Source of the DNA: a bacterium
GTDB lineage: Bacteria > Patescibacteriota > Patescibacteriia > UBA9934 > GWF2-40-263
Assembly (NCBI GenBank): GCA_021789915.1
Contig: JAJYIV010000008.1
Location: 1 to 42,469, forward strand
Direction: 5' to 3'
Length of the DNA stretch: 42,469 nucleotides
In this document: piece by piece, positions 1-16,033 of the stretch
How positions within the stretch are numbered: the first letter of the stretch is position 1
Layout of the letters: each line of letters begins with the position of its first letter
The notes under the pieces: model-generated
The model's database searches: none
What the model was told of the DNA's origin: nothing
What the model saw: only the letters and a program-made list of their open reading frames with translations
Program-made: the position numbers and the translations under genes

Positions 1-1109
<1,109 letters not shown>

Positions 1110-1270
1110 CAGGGAAAAACGAGTTCTCACGGACTCTATCCAAGTCGAGATCAGCCTCTTTGCTGATCGGCTTCGCAAGAAGCCATTAAGTCCCGCGAAG
1201 GATTCAAAACCTTCCGGGCCTCTTCCACAAACACGTTGCAATCACCTAGAAGACGATCGGTCTCAATGTC

Positions 1271-1303
1271 AAAACCCGCCCCGCGAAGGGCGAGTTTTGT
1301 TTT
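1271..1303 (+). terminator. Intrinsic terminator of the 16S transcript
   Basis: AAAACCCGCCC-CGCGAA-GGGCGAGTTTT hairpin (one mismatch) followed by GTTTTC. Confidence 0.65.
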
Positions 1304-1330
1304 CAACGATGGACGAAAACCGATCCGCGA

Positions 1331-1405
1331 TGGTGCCGGGGGTCAGAATTGAACTGACGACACGAGGATTTTCAGTCCTCTGCTCTACCACTGAGCTACC
1401 CCGGC
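1331..1405 (-). tRNA. tRNA-Phe(GAA)
   Basis: Reverse complement GCCGGGGTAGCTCAGTGGTAGAGCAGAGGACTGAAAATCCTC...GTTCAATTCTGACCCCCGGCACCA; cloverleaf, GAA anticodon, encoded CCA. Confidence 0.95.
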
Positions 1406-1427
1406 AACAGCGCTGATCGATTTTCCT

Positions 1428-1504
1428 TGGTGGGCGTGGATGGACTCGAACCATCGACCTTCACATTATCAGTGTGACGCTCTAACCACCTGAGCTACAC
1501 GCCC
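1428..1504 (-). tRNA. tRNA-Ile(GAT)
   Basis: Reverse complement GGGCGTGTAGCTCAGGTGGTTAGAGCGTCACACTGATAATGTGAAG...GTTCGAGTCCATCCACGCCCACCA; GAT anticodon, encoded CCA. Confidence 0.95.
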
Positions 1505-1589
1505 TCGAATGTGGGCACATCTTAAAGAGACGCGATGGAACGGTCAAGCCATAGTCATGACCATAAGGTGTATACTTGAGAAAAATCCT

Positions 1590-2528
1590 ATGCGCCGTCT
1601 CGTAATCACTTTTACCGCCGCGGTCTTGCTGGCCGCCGCAAGCCGCGCATCGGCCGGGGGTGTTTCAGCGTACCCTACGTCGGCCAGCCAAGTCTCCAAC
1701 CAGGTCTATCAGCCGAACAACCTGCTTGGCGCGCCCGACGGGCAGTACGCCACGTTCCAAGCCGATCAAGCGAGCGTCGTTTTGAACTTCGGACAGGATG
1801 TGACGGGGAATCTCACCGTCACCTACCAGCTTCTGCAATTCGGTGCGAAGTACCGCGTCGACTTCCTGGATGGAAACGGCAATACGCTCGCATACGGCGG
1901 AGGCACCTTCAACATCGGCACTACAGACGTCGTTCCGTTCAGCGCGGCGCCGACGTATCGCGCCGTCCGGCTGACGGACACCGATTCGCAAACATTCAAC
2001 ATCGATGCGGTCGCCGCGACGGCCGCGACGGCAGAGACGCCCGTTTCATCGACGCCGGCCCCCGCCCTCGCACCATCGAGCGGCGCGGCCCCGTCGCCTT
2101 CCCTGCCTCCCCAGGGTTCGCTCATCAAAGGCACCGAGACAGCGGCCGTCTATGAAGTGGGGGTGGACGGAAAGCGCCATGCCTTCCCTTCGTCGTCCGT
2201 GTACTTCTCGTGGTACCAGGATTTCTCCGCCGTGCAGACGGTGTCCGCAGATGTCCTCGCGAGTTTCCCGCTCGGCAAGAACGTCACGATGCGGCCGGGG
2301 ACGAACCTGATCAAGATTGTCAGCAGTCCGGATGTGTACGCCGTCTATCCTGGCGGGGTCATCCGGTGGATTCCGGATGAAACCGTCGCGCAGATTCTCT
2401 TCGGTTATGATTGGAATAAAAAAGTGGTCGACGTGGCGGACGTATTTTTCACGAACTACAGGATGGGAGGGACGCTGACGTCGTCGGACGTTGCTCCGTC
2501 TCCGGATGCGGCGCAGGTTCCTTTTTGA
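1590..2528 (+). CDS. Secreted protein with two tandem C-terminal ~50-aa repeats
   Basis: Start at MRRLVITFTAAVLLAAASRASA (signal peptide); -10-like TATACT upstream; repeats GSLIKGTETAAVYEV...HAFPSSSVY and GTNLIKIVSSPDVYAVYPGGVIRWIPDETV. Confidence 0.8.
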   Translation: MRRLVITFTAAVLLAAASRASAGGVSAYPTSASQVSNQVYQPNNLLGAPDGQYATFQADQASVVLNFGQDVTGNLTVTYQLLQFGAKYRVDFLDGNGNTLAYGGGTFNIGTTDVVPFSAAPTYRAVRLTDTDSQTFNIDAVAATAATAETPVSSTPAPALAPSSGAAPSPSLPPQGSLIKGTETAAVYEVGVDGKRHAFPSSSVYFSWYQDFSAVQTVSADVLASFPLGKNVTMRPGTNLIKIVSSPDVYAVYPGGVIRWIPDETVAQILFGYDWNKKVVDVADVFFTNYRMGGTLTSSDVAPSPDAAQVPF

Positions 2529-2552
2529 CTTTTTTTTCTTCGCTTCCCGACA

Positions 2553-2628
2553 TGGTCGGGCCGGCGAGATTCGAACTCGCGGCCTCTTGGTCCCAAACCA
2601 AGCGCGCTACCACCTGCGCCACGGCCCG
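2553..2628 (-). tRNA. tRNA-Pro(TGG)
   Basis: Reverse complement CGGGCCGTGGCGCAGGTGGTAGCGCGCTTGGTTTGGGACCAAG...GTTCGAATCTCGCCGGCCCGACCA. Confidence 0.95.
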
Positions 2629-2731
2629 GCCGTGTTGGGAAACCGCGGCGAGTATAGCATGTTCTTGCTTCCGGGCAAGCGCATTGACGACGCCCGAATG
2701 GGCGGATATCTTGGAGGCCTTCTCATAGCCT

Positions 2732-3565
2732 ATGCGTTTTTCCCGCCTGTTCCCTGTCCTCTTTTTGACGGCCGCATTGTCCATTCCCGCTCGAGCGCAG
2801 ACGCCCGGCCAGACGGCGGGAACGGACGCATACCTCTTAAAACACGACCCGAACGCGAGCCAAGACCTCCTACCGATGAATACGGAAGACCGCCAAGCTT
2901 TCGCCGTTTCGACTTCCTTACAGGAGACGGACCCGACCGGCGACGTCGTAAGCCGCATGGGGACGCCGTCGATGCTCAACCAGGGATGGGCGGATCTGAC
3001 GGGCGTCGCGTGGACCAAGGACGACGCCGGCAAGGCGTGGGTCGTGCATGCGACGTTCGCCGAAAGCATCCCGGCGCAGCCGCCTTTCCAGACACAACTC
3101 ACCGTCTATGCCGATGCGGACGACGCGGCCGCAGATGACTACCATGGCGGCGGCACGCGCAACGGCATGGATGCGGCCTGGAACATAAAATACAGCGCCC
3201 AATACGGCTGGGGCATTGATTTCCAATGGTTCAATCCGAAACCGCAATTTTGGGCGACGAACCGCAAGACGCAGGCCGTGCCGTCCATCCAAGGATCGAC
3301 GATCAGCCTGCGCATTCCCTTCGCGGAACTTCCCGCCACGTGGTCGCCGCGGTGGCGCGTGATGATGGCTCTGCAAAGCAGCACGGATACGCAGATCGAC
3401 GTCGTGCCCGGCGCAGGGTTTCCGCCGGCAAAATCCGCCGCGCCTGCGTCGGCGTCCGTCCGTCCGCTCCCCTCAAAAACCTGGGCGCTGGTCGCCGCCG
3501 GCGTCATTGGGCTGGTCGCCGCGGGGTTCGGCGTCTGGACGCGGAAACGCCGCGGCAAGATGTGA
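2732..3565 (+). CDS. Secreted/membrane-anchored protein of unknown function
   Basis: 277 aa; N-terminal signal MRFSRLFPVLFLTAALSIPARA; C-terminal TM helix plus basic tail (RKRRGKM). Confidence 0.75.
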   Translation: MRFSRLFPVLFLTAALSIPARAQTPGQTAGTDAYLLKHDPNASQDLLPMNTEDRQAFAVSTSLQETDPTGDVVSRMGTPSMLNQGWADLTGVAWTKDDAGKAWVVHATFAESIPAQPPFQTQLTVYADADDAAADDYHGGGTRNGMDAAWNIKYSAQYGWGIDFQWFNPKPQFWATNRKTQAVPSIQGSTISLRIPFAELPATWSPRWRVMMALQSSTDTQIDVVPGAGFPPAKSAAPASASVRPLPSKTWALVAAGVIGLVAAGFGVWTRKRRGKM

Positions 3566-3569
3566 TCGT

Positions 3570-4133
3570 ATGTCCGCCTTCGTCTCGCGGGCGGGAGAAA
3601 AGCTCGCGCATGGATTGTCCGCCTGGCGTCTCGACGTCCACCGCCTGACGTGCGCCGATTTCGGCTGCTCGACGGGCGGCTTCACAGATTGCCTGCTGCA
3701 AAACGGCGCCGTCAAAGTCTACGCGGTGGACACCGGCTACGGCGTGCTCGATTGGAAGCTGCGCAACGATCCGCGCGTGGTCGTGATGGAACGGACGAAC
3801 GCGATGCACGTCGAGCTGCCGGAGAAGATGGATTTCATCTCCATCGACGCGTCATGGACGAGGCTCGAAAAGCTCGCGGAAAACGCCTTGCGCAATCTCA
3901 AACCGGACGGGCGCATCGTTGCGCTGCTCAAGCCCCATTACGAAGCCGACCCGTCACTGCTGCGCAAGGGGAAACTGCCGCCCGCGCGCGTCGGCGAAGT
4001 CGTGGCAGGCGTCATCGGACGTCTTGAACAGCTGGGTTTGAAAACGTCCGCGCAGACCATGTCGCCTCTCACGGGCAAGAAGGGCGACAACGTGGAAATC
4101 CTGCTCCTGCTCTTGCCGAAGGCGATGGCATGA
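3570..4133 (+). CDS. TlyA/FtsJ-like RNA methyltransferase lacking the N-terminal S4 domain
   Basis: MSAFVSRAGEKL (TlyA linker motif), DFGCSTGGFTDCLL SAM-binding motif, LLKPHYE. Confidence 0.85.
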   Translation: MSAFVSRAGEKLAHGLSAWRLDVHRLTCADFGCSTGGFTDCLLQNGAVKVYAVDTGYGVLDWKLRNDPRVVVMERTNAMHVELPEKMDFISIDASWTRLEKLAENALRNLKPDGRIVALLKPHYEADPSLLRKGKLPPARVGEVVAGVIGRLEQLGLKTSAQTMSPLTGKKGDNVEILLLLLPKAMA

Positions 4134-4172
4134 CGTACTGTTCGAACGCGTCGGGCGCAGCCTCGGCAACAA
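4112..4172. repeat. Hairpin-family copy A0 overlapping the end of the tlyA-like CDS
   Basis: TTGCCGAAGGCG...GACGTACTGTTCGAACG...CGCAGCCTCGGCAA; right half matches copy A (CGCAGC-TCGGCAACAACGCCAGAA). Confidence 0.5.
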
Positions 4173-4197
4173 CGCCAGAACCCGTGGACGTAAAGTG

Positions 4198-4319
4198 AAG
4201 AGCTCCTAAAATGCGTTCTGGCTAGGCGCCGGGCGAGCACCGACCGAGACGTACTCGAACGTACGGCGAGCGTCGAGCGCAGCTCGGCAACAACGCCAGA
4301 ATCCATTTTAGGAGCTCTT
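4198..4319. repeat. Long imperfect inverted repeat/hairpin copy A
   Basis: AAGAGCTCCTAAAATG (4198-4213) is the perfect reverse complement of CATTTTAGGAGCTCTT (4304-4319); TTCTGGC/GCCAGAA and GCCGGGC/GCTCGGC inner stems; apical CGTAC-TCGAAC-GTACG. Confidence 0.9.
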
Positions 4320-4393
4320 GCGGGCGTAGTTTAGTGGTCAAACGACTCTCTTCCAAGGAGTAGTCACGGGTTCGATTCCCGTCGCCCGCTCCA
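4320..4393 (+). tRNA. tRNA-Gly(TCC)
   Basis: GCGGGCGTAGTTTAGTGGTCAAACGACTCTCTTCCAAGGAGTAGTCACGGGTTCGATTCCCGTCGCCCGCTCCA. Confidence 0.96.
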
Positions 4394-4429
4394 AGAAAAT
4401 CCCCGTCCACGGACGGGGATTTTCTTTTC
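4393..4429 (+). terminator. Intrinsic terminator after tRNA-Gly
   Basis: AAGAAAATCCCCGTCC-AC-GGACGGGGATTTTCTT followed by TTC. Confidence 0.85.
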
Positions 4430-4459
4430 GGGTGTATACTCCTTTATGGATAGATATTT

Positions 4460-5446
4460 ATGAGTAGTGCTAGTTCTTCCGTTCTCCAAAACAGAAGAAC
4501 GGGGCTATGATGCAGGCATATTCACCCACGCTAATAGGAGGATATGCCCGACATGGCCACCGTTCTGACGACCATCTTCACATACGTCGACGACTTCTGC
4601 CAAGCCCAGCCGATCAAGCGTCGATCGGGTCCTGAACCGGAAGTGAGCGACAGCGAAGTGATCACGGCGGCCTTGTGGTGCGAACTGGTCGGGATCGCGT
4701 CGGAACACGAGCAGGTGCGTTTTGTCGAAACATACCTGCGTCCGTTCTTTCCAAGATTCCTCGACCGTTCCCGTTATCACCGAAGACGTTCGGTGATGGC
4801 GGGAACGTTCGAACGGATGCGCCGGATGGTGCTTGCCGAGCTTCCTCTGGCGCTTCAGGACCTGCATATCCTCGATTCGACACCCGTACCGGTCATGTGC
4901 TTCCGACGATCAGGATTGACTCCGCTCTTCCCGGAAGCGGCCTACGGCTATTGTGCAGCCAAGCGGGAGCATTACTTCGGCTTCAAGCTTCATCTGGTCG
5001 TCGACCGTACGGGAATCCCCCTCCACTTCGAGCTGACCCCGGCGAATGTGGCTGATGGCTCTATGAGCGAGGAGCTGCTCACGGTTTCAAGCGCGGGCCA
5101 CGTCGTGCTTGGGGACAAGGGATACCTGTCGCAGAAGACGCAGACACAGCTCTTCTCACGGCAGGGAACATTGCTTCTCACCCCGACACGACGCAACCAG
5201 AAGCGGCGTGAGTCGAAAGCGGAACGCGATCTCCTTAACGCCTGGCGTCAACGCATCGAAGTGGTCAACGCCATGCTCAAAGACCGCTTCGAGATCGGTG
5301 CCACGCTCGCCAAAACCCTGAAGGGGCTCGTCGTGCGGCTCGTGGCCAAACTCACGGCATTCGTCTTCGGCATCTTCATCAACCGTCTTCACGGCCGCCC
5401 GCCCCTCGCCCTCGCTGACTGGGCCGTGTGAACTAGCACTACTCAT
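4460..5446 (+). mobile_element. IS982-like insertion sequence
   Basis: 17-bp TIRs ATGAGTAGTGCTAGTTC (4460-4476) / GAACTAGCACTACTCAT (5430-5446); flanking ATATTT at 4454-4459 and 5447-5452 as TSD; encodes one DDE transposase. Confidence 0.9.
4544..5431 (+). CDS. IS982-family-like DDE transposase
   Basis: 295 aa; VSDSEVITAALWCELVG, HILDSTPVPV, GYCAAKREHYFGFKLHLVVD, VLGDKGYLSQ, RQRIEVVNAMLKDRF; SD AGGAGG upstream. Confidence 0.9.
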   Translation: MPDMATVLTTIFTYVDDFCQAQPIKRRSGPEPEVSDSEVITAALWCELVGIASEHEQVRFVETYLRPFFPRFLDRSRYHRRRSVMAGTFERMRRMVLAELPLALQDLHILDSTPVPVMCFRRSGLTPLFPEAAYGYCAAKREHYFGFKLHLVVDRTGIPLHFELTPANVADGSMSEELLTVSSAGHVVLGDKGYLSQKTQTQLFSRQGTLLLTPTRRNQKRRESKAERDLLNAWRQRIEVVNAMLKDRFEIGATLAKTLKGLVVRLVAKLTAFVFGIFINRLHGRPPLALADWAV

Positions 5447-5468
5447 ATATTTATTATTCATCAGACGA

Positions 5469-5672
5469 ATGCGTATGTATGCGATCGCGTGCGCAGATAT
5501 GGGTTTCAAGGCTTGCCCCTACGTGGCCAAAGGAGAGACGGTGGAAGCCGCCGCTGACGACCTCAAGACCCACGGCATGAGCGCCCATGCCACGGAAGTC
5601 GGCGAGATGATGGAGAGGATGTCGGCCGAAGAAATGATGAAAAAGATGACGGCGGCCGCCAAACAAAGCTGA
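5469..5672 (+). CDS. DUF1059-like small protein
   Basis: 67 aa; YAIACADMGFKACPYVAKGETVEAAADDLKTHGMSAH resembles the DUF1059 pattern. Confidence 0.7.
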   Translation: MRMYAIACADMGFKACPYVAKGETVEAAADDLKTHGMSAHATEVGEMMERMSAEEMMKKMTAAAKQS

Positions 5673-5712
5673 ACAAAAATCCCCGTCCGACCGGACGGGG
5701 ATTTTTGTTCAG
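5669..5712. terminator. Bidirectional intrinsic terminator between convergent genes
   Basis: CTGAACAAAAATCCCCGTCC-GACC-GGACGGGGATTTTTGTTCAG, perfect 20-bp stem. Confidence 0.9.
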
Positions 5713-6065
5713 ACGCTGTACGACTCCACGGCCAATTCGATCCCAACGACACCCCAGCGGGTCTCTTCTTCCGGCGGATAAAAGCGGTGTATGTCGGCGA
5801 CAGCCTCGTCAAACGACGGGAGAGGGGAGGACCATCCGCAACGCGTGAGATCAAGCTGCGTCAGCAAGTCGCCGAAGGTCGGTGCGACGCGGAGTGCGAC
5901 AATCGCGGCGACGAACCGTCGGCTCGATCCGCGTTCCTCAAATTCAATCTCGTCACCAACGTGCAGCTTCCGACGTTTTTCGTCGTTCACGCGCAATTCG
6001 ATGTCTTTGTGTCCCGTTTGGATCTTTTCAAACGGCGATGTGTTGAGGTGCATGTGATGGGTCAT
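5709..6065 (-). CDS. ASCH-domain-like protein
   Basis: MTHHMHLNTSPFEKIQTGHKDIELRVNDEKRRKLHVGDEIEFEERGSS...; start overlaps the ruvC stop (ATGA). Confidence 0.75.
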   Translation of the reverse strand: MTHHMHLNTSPFEKIQTGHKDIELRVNDEKRRKLHVGDEIEFEERGSSRRFVAAIVALRVAPTFGDLLTQLDLTRCGWSSPLPSFDEAVADIHRFYPPEEETRWGVVGIELAVESYSV

Positions 6066-6535
6066 AATCGTTCGCTCACGCCCATGAGCGCGAGCGCCAG
6101 CGCGTCGGCGGCGTCGTCGATCTTGGGGGCGGATTTCAAGTTCAGTATCAACTTCACCATCTTTTGGATACCCTTTTTGTCGGCCCTCCCGTCGCCGCAG
6201 ATCGCGCTTTTCACCTGCGACGGCGTGTACTCGACGACCGGGATGCCGTGGCGGGCCGCCAACAGCAGCAGCACGCCGCGTGATTCGGCGACTTGCATGG
6301 CCGTCTTGGCGTTCTTGGTGAAGTACAGTTTTTCGACGACGAGCTTGGACGGCTTCAGCTCCCGCAGCAGCGTCTCCGCATCGTCCGCCATCTGCGCCAG
6401 GCGCGTGCCGAACGCATCGCCCGTTTTTGTCGAGATGATGCCGCAGTCGAGAACGCACGTGCGGCCGCCCGCGATGGACACCGCGCCGAATCCGAGCCGG
6501 CCGTAGCCTGGATCGAGACCGAGAACGCATGCCAT
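6062..6535 (-). CDS. ruvC: Crossover junction endodeoxyribonuclease RuvC
   Basis: MACVLGLDPGYGRLGFG, VVEKLYFTKNAKTAMQVAESRGVLLL, DDAADALALAL. Confidence 0.95.
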   Translation of the reverse strand: MACVLGLDPGYGRLGFGAVSIAGGRTCVLDCGIISTKTGDAFGTRLAQMADDAETLLRELKPSKLVVEKLYFTKNAKTAMQVAESRGVLLLLAARHGIPVVEYTPSQVKSAICGDGRADKKGIQKMVKLILNLKSAPKIDDAADALALALMGVSERL

Positions 6536-6569
6536 AGGCCTTCATTATGGCGTAAAGCGAAACGAGGCG

Positions 6570-7358
6570 CTAGGCCTCGTTGGTGAACACGGCATCCACG
6601 TCGTCGTTGTCCTCCAGCCGTTCGACGAACGCGGCGATGCGCTCCGTGTCTTCCGCCGGCGGCAACATCGTCGTCTTGGCGACGTATTCGAACCCGCTCA
6701 TGTCCGCTTTCAATCCCTGCACTTCGACGGCCTCCGTGAGCTTTTTCAAGTCAGCAGGATCGCAAATGATTTTGAGTCCAGCGCCTCCTTCGGGGTTCCC
6801 TCGGCCTGCTGGCCTCGGGATGCCGCCGTCTCCCGTCGCTGACAACGGCGTCACTTCCGGCTGGATGTCGGAGGCGCCTGCGTCGATCAAGGCCAGCTCC
6901 AGCGCATCGCGATCCTTTACACCGGAAAGATCGGCCACGTGCACCACGCCCTTGCGCTCAAACATCCACATCACGCTTCCAGGCGCGCCGATCGAGCCGC
7001 CGTTCTTGGACGCGATGGTTTTCACTTCGGCAACCGTACGGGTGGGATTGTCCGTCAGACAGCGAATAATGATGGCGACGCCGCCCGGCGCAAACCCTTC
7101 GTAAATCGTCTCCTGCAGCGCCGACCCTTCGCCGCCCACGGCCCGCGCGATCGCGCGTTCGATATTGTCCTTCGGCATCGAAACGGCCCGCGCGGCGTCC
7201 ACGGCCATGCGCAGCTTGAAGTTATAAGACGGGTCTCCCCCGCCCTCGCGCGCCGCCACGACGATGTTCTTCGTGAGCTTGGCGAAGACGCCGGCGCGCT
7301 TGGCGTCGGCCTTGCCCTTGGAAAGCTGGATATTGTGCCAGTGGGAATGACGGGCCAT
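6570..7358 (-). CDS. yebC: YebC/PmpR family protein with a repeat-derived in-frame insertion
   Basis: MARHSHWHNIQLSKGKADAKRAGVFAKLTKNI...; IGAPGSVMWMFERKG; insertion VTPLSATGDGGIPRPAGRGNPEGGAG before GLKIICDP. Confidence 0.95.
   Translation of the reverse strand: MARHSHWHNIQLSKGKADAKRAGVFAKLTKNIVVAAREGGGDPSYNFKLRMAVDAARAVSMPKDNIERAIARAVGGEGSALQETIYEGFAPGGVAIIIRCLTDNPTRTVAEVKTIASKNGGSIGAPGSVMWMFERKGVVHVADLSGVKDRDALELALIDAGASDIQPEVTPLSATGDGGIPRPAGRGNPEGGAGLKIICDPADLKKLTEAVEVQGLKADMSGFEYVAKTTMLPPAEDTERIAAFVERLEDNDDVDAVFTNEA
6793..6854 (-). repeat. 62-bp palindromic repeat copy inside yebC
   Basis: Aligns without gaps to 22143-22204 (48/62 by hand count); core TCGGCCTGCTGGCCTC also at 24058-24090. 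Confidence 0.85.
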
Positions 7359-7425
7359 AGGGATCTTTTGCCCGGAGCTTAGCCAAACCACCCGCATTTG
7401 GCAAGCCAAAATCCGCCCGTCCATC

Positions 7426-7509
7426 GTGTCATTCGGAGCCCATTCGACTTCGCTCAGGACTGGCTCCGACGAAGAATCTCGAGATCCTTCGCTCCGCTCA
7501 GGATGACAC
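7426..7509. repeat. Intergenic palindromic repeat, outer stem plus two arms
   Basis: GTGTCAT...ATGACAC outer stem; TCGGAGCC...GGCTCCGA arm; GAGATCCTTCGCTCCGCTCAGGATGAC unit. Confidence 0.8.
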
Positions 7510-7553
7510 GGTGGGTTGGGCGGATGTTGGTTCGTCGGCGGTTGAGTTCCTTC

Positions 7554-7577
7554 CCCCGCCTGCTGCAGCAGGCGGGG
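7554..7577. repeat. 24-nt perfect palindrome
   Basis: CCCCGCCTGCTGCAGCAGGCGGGG; relative CCCCGCCTGCATGCAGGCGGGG at 23882-23903. Confidence 0.8.
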
Positions 7578-7604
7578 TCAGGACGTCGCTGCTCCCGTTG
7601 GGGC

Positions 7605-11540
<3,936 letters not shown>

Positions 11541-11543
11541 GGG

Positions 11544-14816
<3,273 letters not shown>

Positions 14817-14830
14817 TTTTTACGAACGAA

Positions 14831-14938
14831 AGCCACCTCGCTCAACGAAGCGAGGTGGCTCTTAACGCAATTGCGCGCTGCGGGTAGGCATGGAGTAAAG
14901 GGGGGATTTACTCCGAATTCGTCTCAAAAACGAATTCG
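14831..14938 (-). promoter_or_regulatory. Structured rpoB 5' leader: three consecutive stem-loops
   Basis: CGAATTCGT/ACGAATTCG (14914-14938), GGAGTAAA/TTTACTCC (14892-14914), AGCCACCTCGCT/AGCGAGGTGGCT (14831-14860). Confidence 0.6.
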
Positions 14939-15116
14939 CTTACCGAACCCGGTGGACCATGCAGCGCGAAACGGGGTTGGGCGTCGCCCTCCGACAGGAC
15001 GGAGAGGCCGTTGATTGCGCCGGCAACGTATCATGGGGCTGAAAAAGCGTCAAGTTTCGGTGACCGACGTTTTCCCCTTCAAAGGGTTCCGCCCGACGTG
15101 CTACTCTTGGTCCACT

Positions 15117-16022
15117 ATGCGCGGGATTCCATCTGATCGACTGCTGGCCTTCCACGGCGACACCGTCCTGCCCCCGGATTTCCGCTTGGATCGGGAAACG
15201 GAGGCGGTGGTGGACCGCGAGGTGCGCGTGTACCGTCAATTCCAAAAAGTCCGAGCCGGCGGCGCGGTCGGTTTCCGTTTCCGTCTGGGTCCGGTCGTGA
15301 CGGATTACTTCGTCGGCAACCGCGAGCCGACTGTCGATCCGAAGGAAGGGCCGCTGCGGCGCGTCACGTGGCAGCCGACGTCTCGGAATGACATCCCTCC
15401 CGGTTGGCGGCCGAGCCTCATCCGCAACACACTCAAGCGCTCCGGGTTCACCCGTTTGGACGGCTCTCCCGATTACCGAAAAACTTGGACGCAGCATGCA
15501 AGACGACATGTGCGAAAATGGGAACAGCAGACGGAATGGGAGATTCGCGAGGTCGAGCTCCGACCATTCCTCGAAGCCTATTGGAAATCGCCGAAGGATC
15601 CCGTGCTCAAAGGGATGTTCAAACATTTTCTGAAAAAGAAAGTGGAAGCGGACGGCCCTCTCGTGCACTTGGCAGCCGCCGTGCGGCGGAGCAAGCCCGA
15701 AGAGATTGGGGCCGGCTTCGCCTTCGTCGACGCGCCGGAGGCCAACATGTCCATCCACGCCATTTCCTTCATTCGCGGCATGGCCAAAGACAGCTCGGCC
15801 GGGCACGGGCTCATCGACTATTGGTTCCAACACGCTCGGAAAACCGGCATCGCGTATTTGAACTTCGGCAATTTTTGGGCGCCGGGCTGCCCGGGCGAAT
15901 GGCTCGGCTTCTCCGAATTCAAATCGCAATTTGGCATCACCTTCATCGAGCATCCGAACACGCTCGGTCGCTGGGCCGGCACGCTTAAGGAAAATTTCTT
16001 CCCGCGCAAAACCCAGGCTTGA
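15117..16022 (+). CDS. GNAT/FemAB-like acyltransferase, putative
   Basis: MRGIPSDRLL...; AGFAFVDAPEANMSIHAISFIRGMAKDSSAGHGLIDYWFQHARKTGIAYLNFG; start codon uncertain (ORF opens at 15015). Confidence 0.55.
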   Translation: MRGIPSDRLLAFHGDTVLPPDFRLDRETEAVVDREVRVYRQFQKVRAGGAVGFRFRLGPVVTDYFVGNREPTVDPKEGPLRRVTWQPTSRNDIPPGWRPSLIRNTLKRSGFTRLDGSPDYRKTWTQHARRHVRKWEQQTEWEIREVELRPFLEAYWKSPKDPVLKGMFKHFLKKKVEADGPLVHLAAAVRRSKPEEIGAGFAFVDAPEANMSIHAISFIRGMAKDSSAGHGLIDYWFQHARKTGIAYLNFGNFWAPGCPGEWLGFSEFKSQFGITFIEHPNTLGRWAGTLKENFFPRKTQA

Positions 16023-16033
16023 TGCCTGGGTTT
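16008..16033 (+). terminator. Hairpin overlapping the stop codon of the acyltransferase-like gene
   Basis: AAACCCAGGC-TTGAT-GCCTGGGTTT; the TGA stop lies in the loop. Confidence 0.7.
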
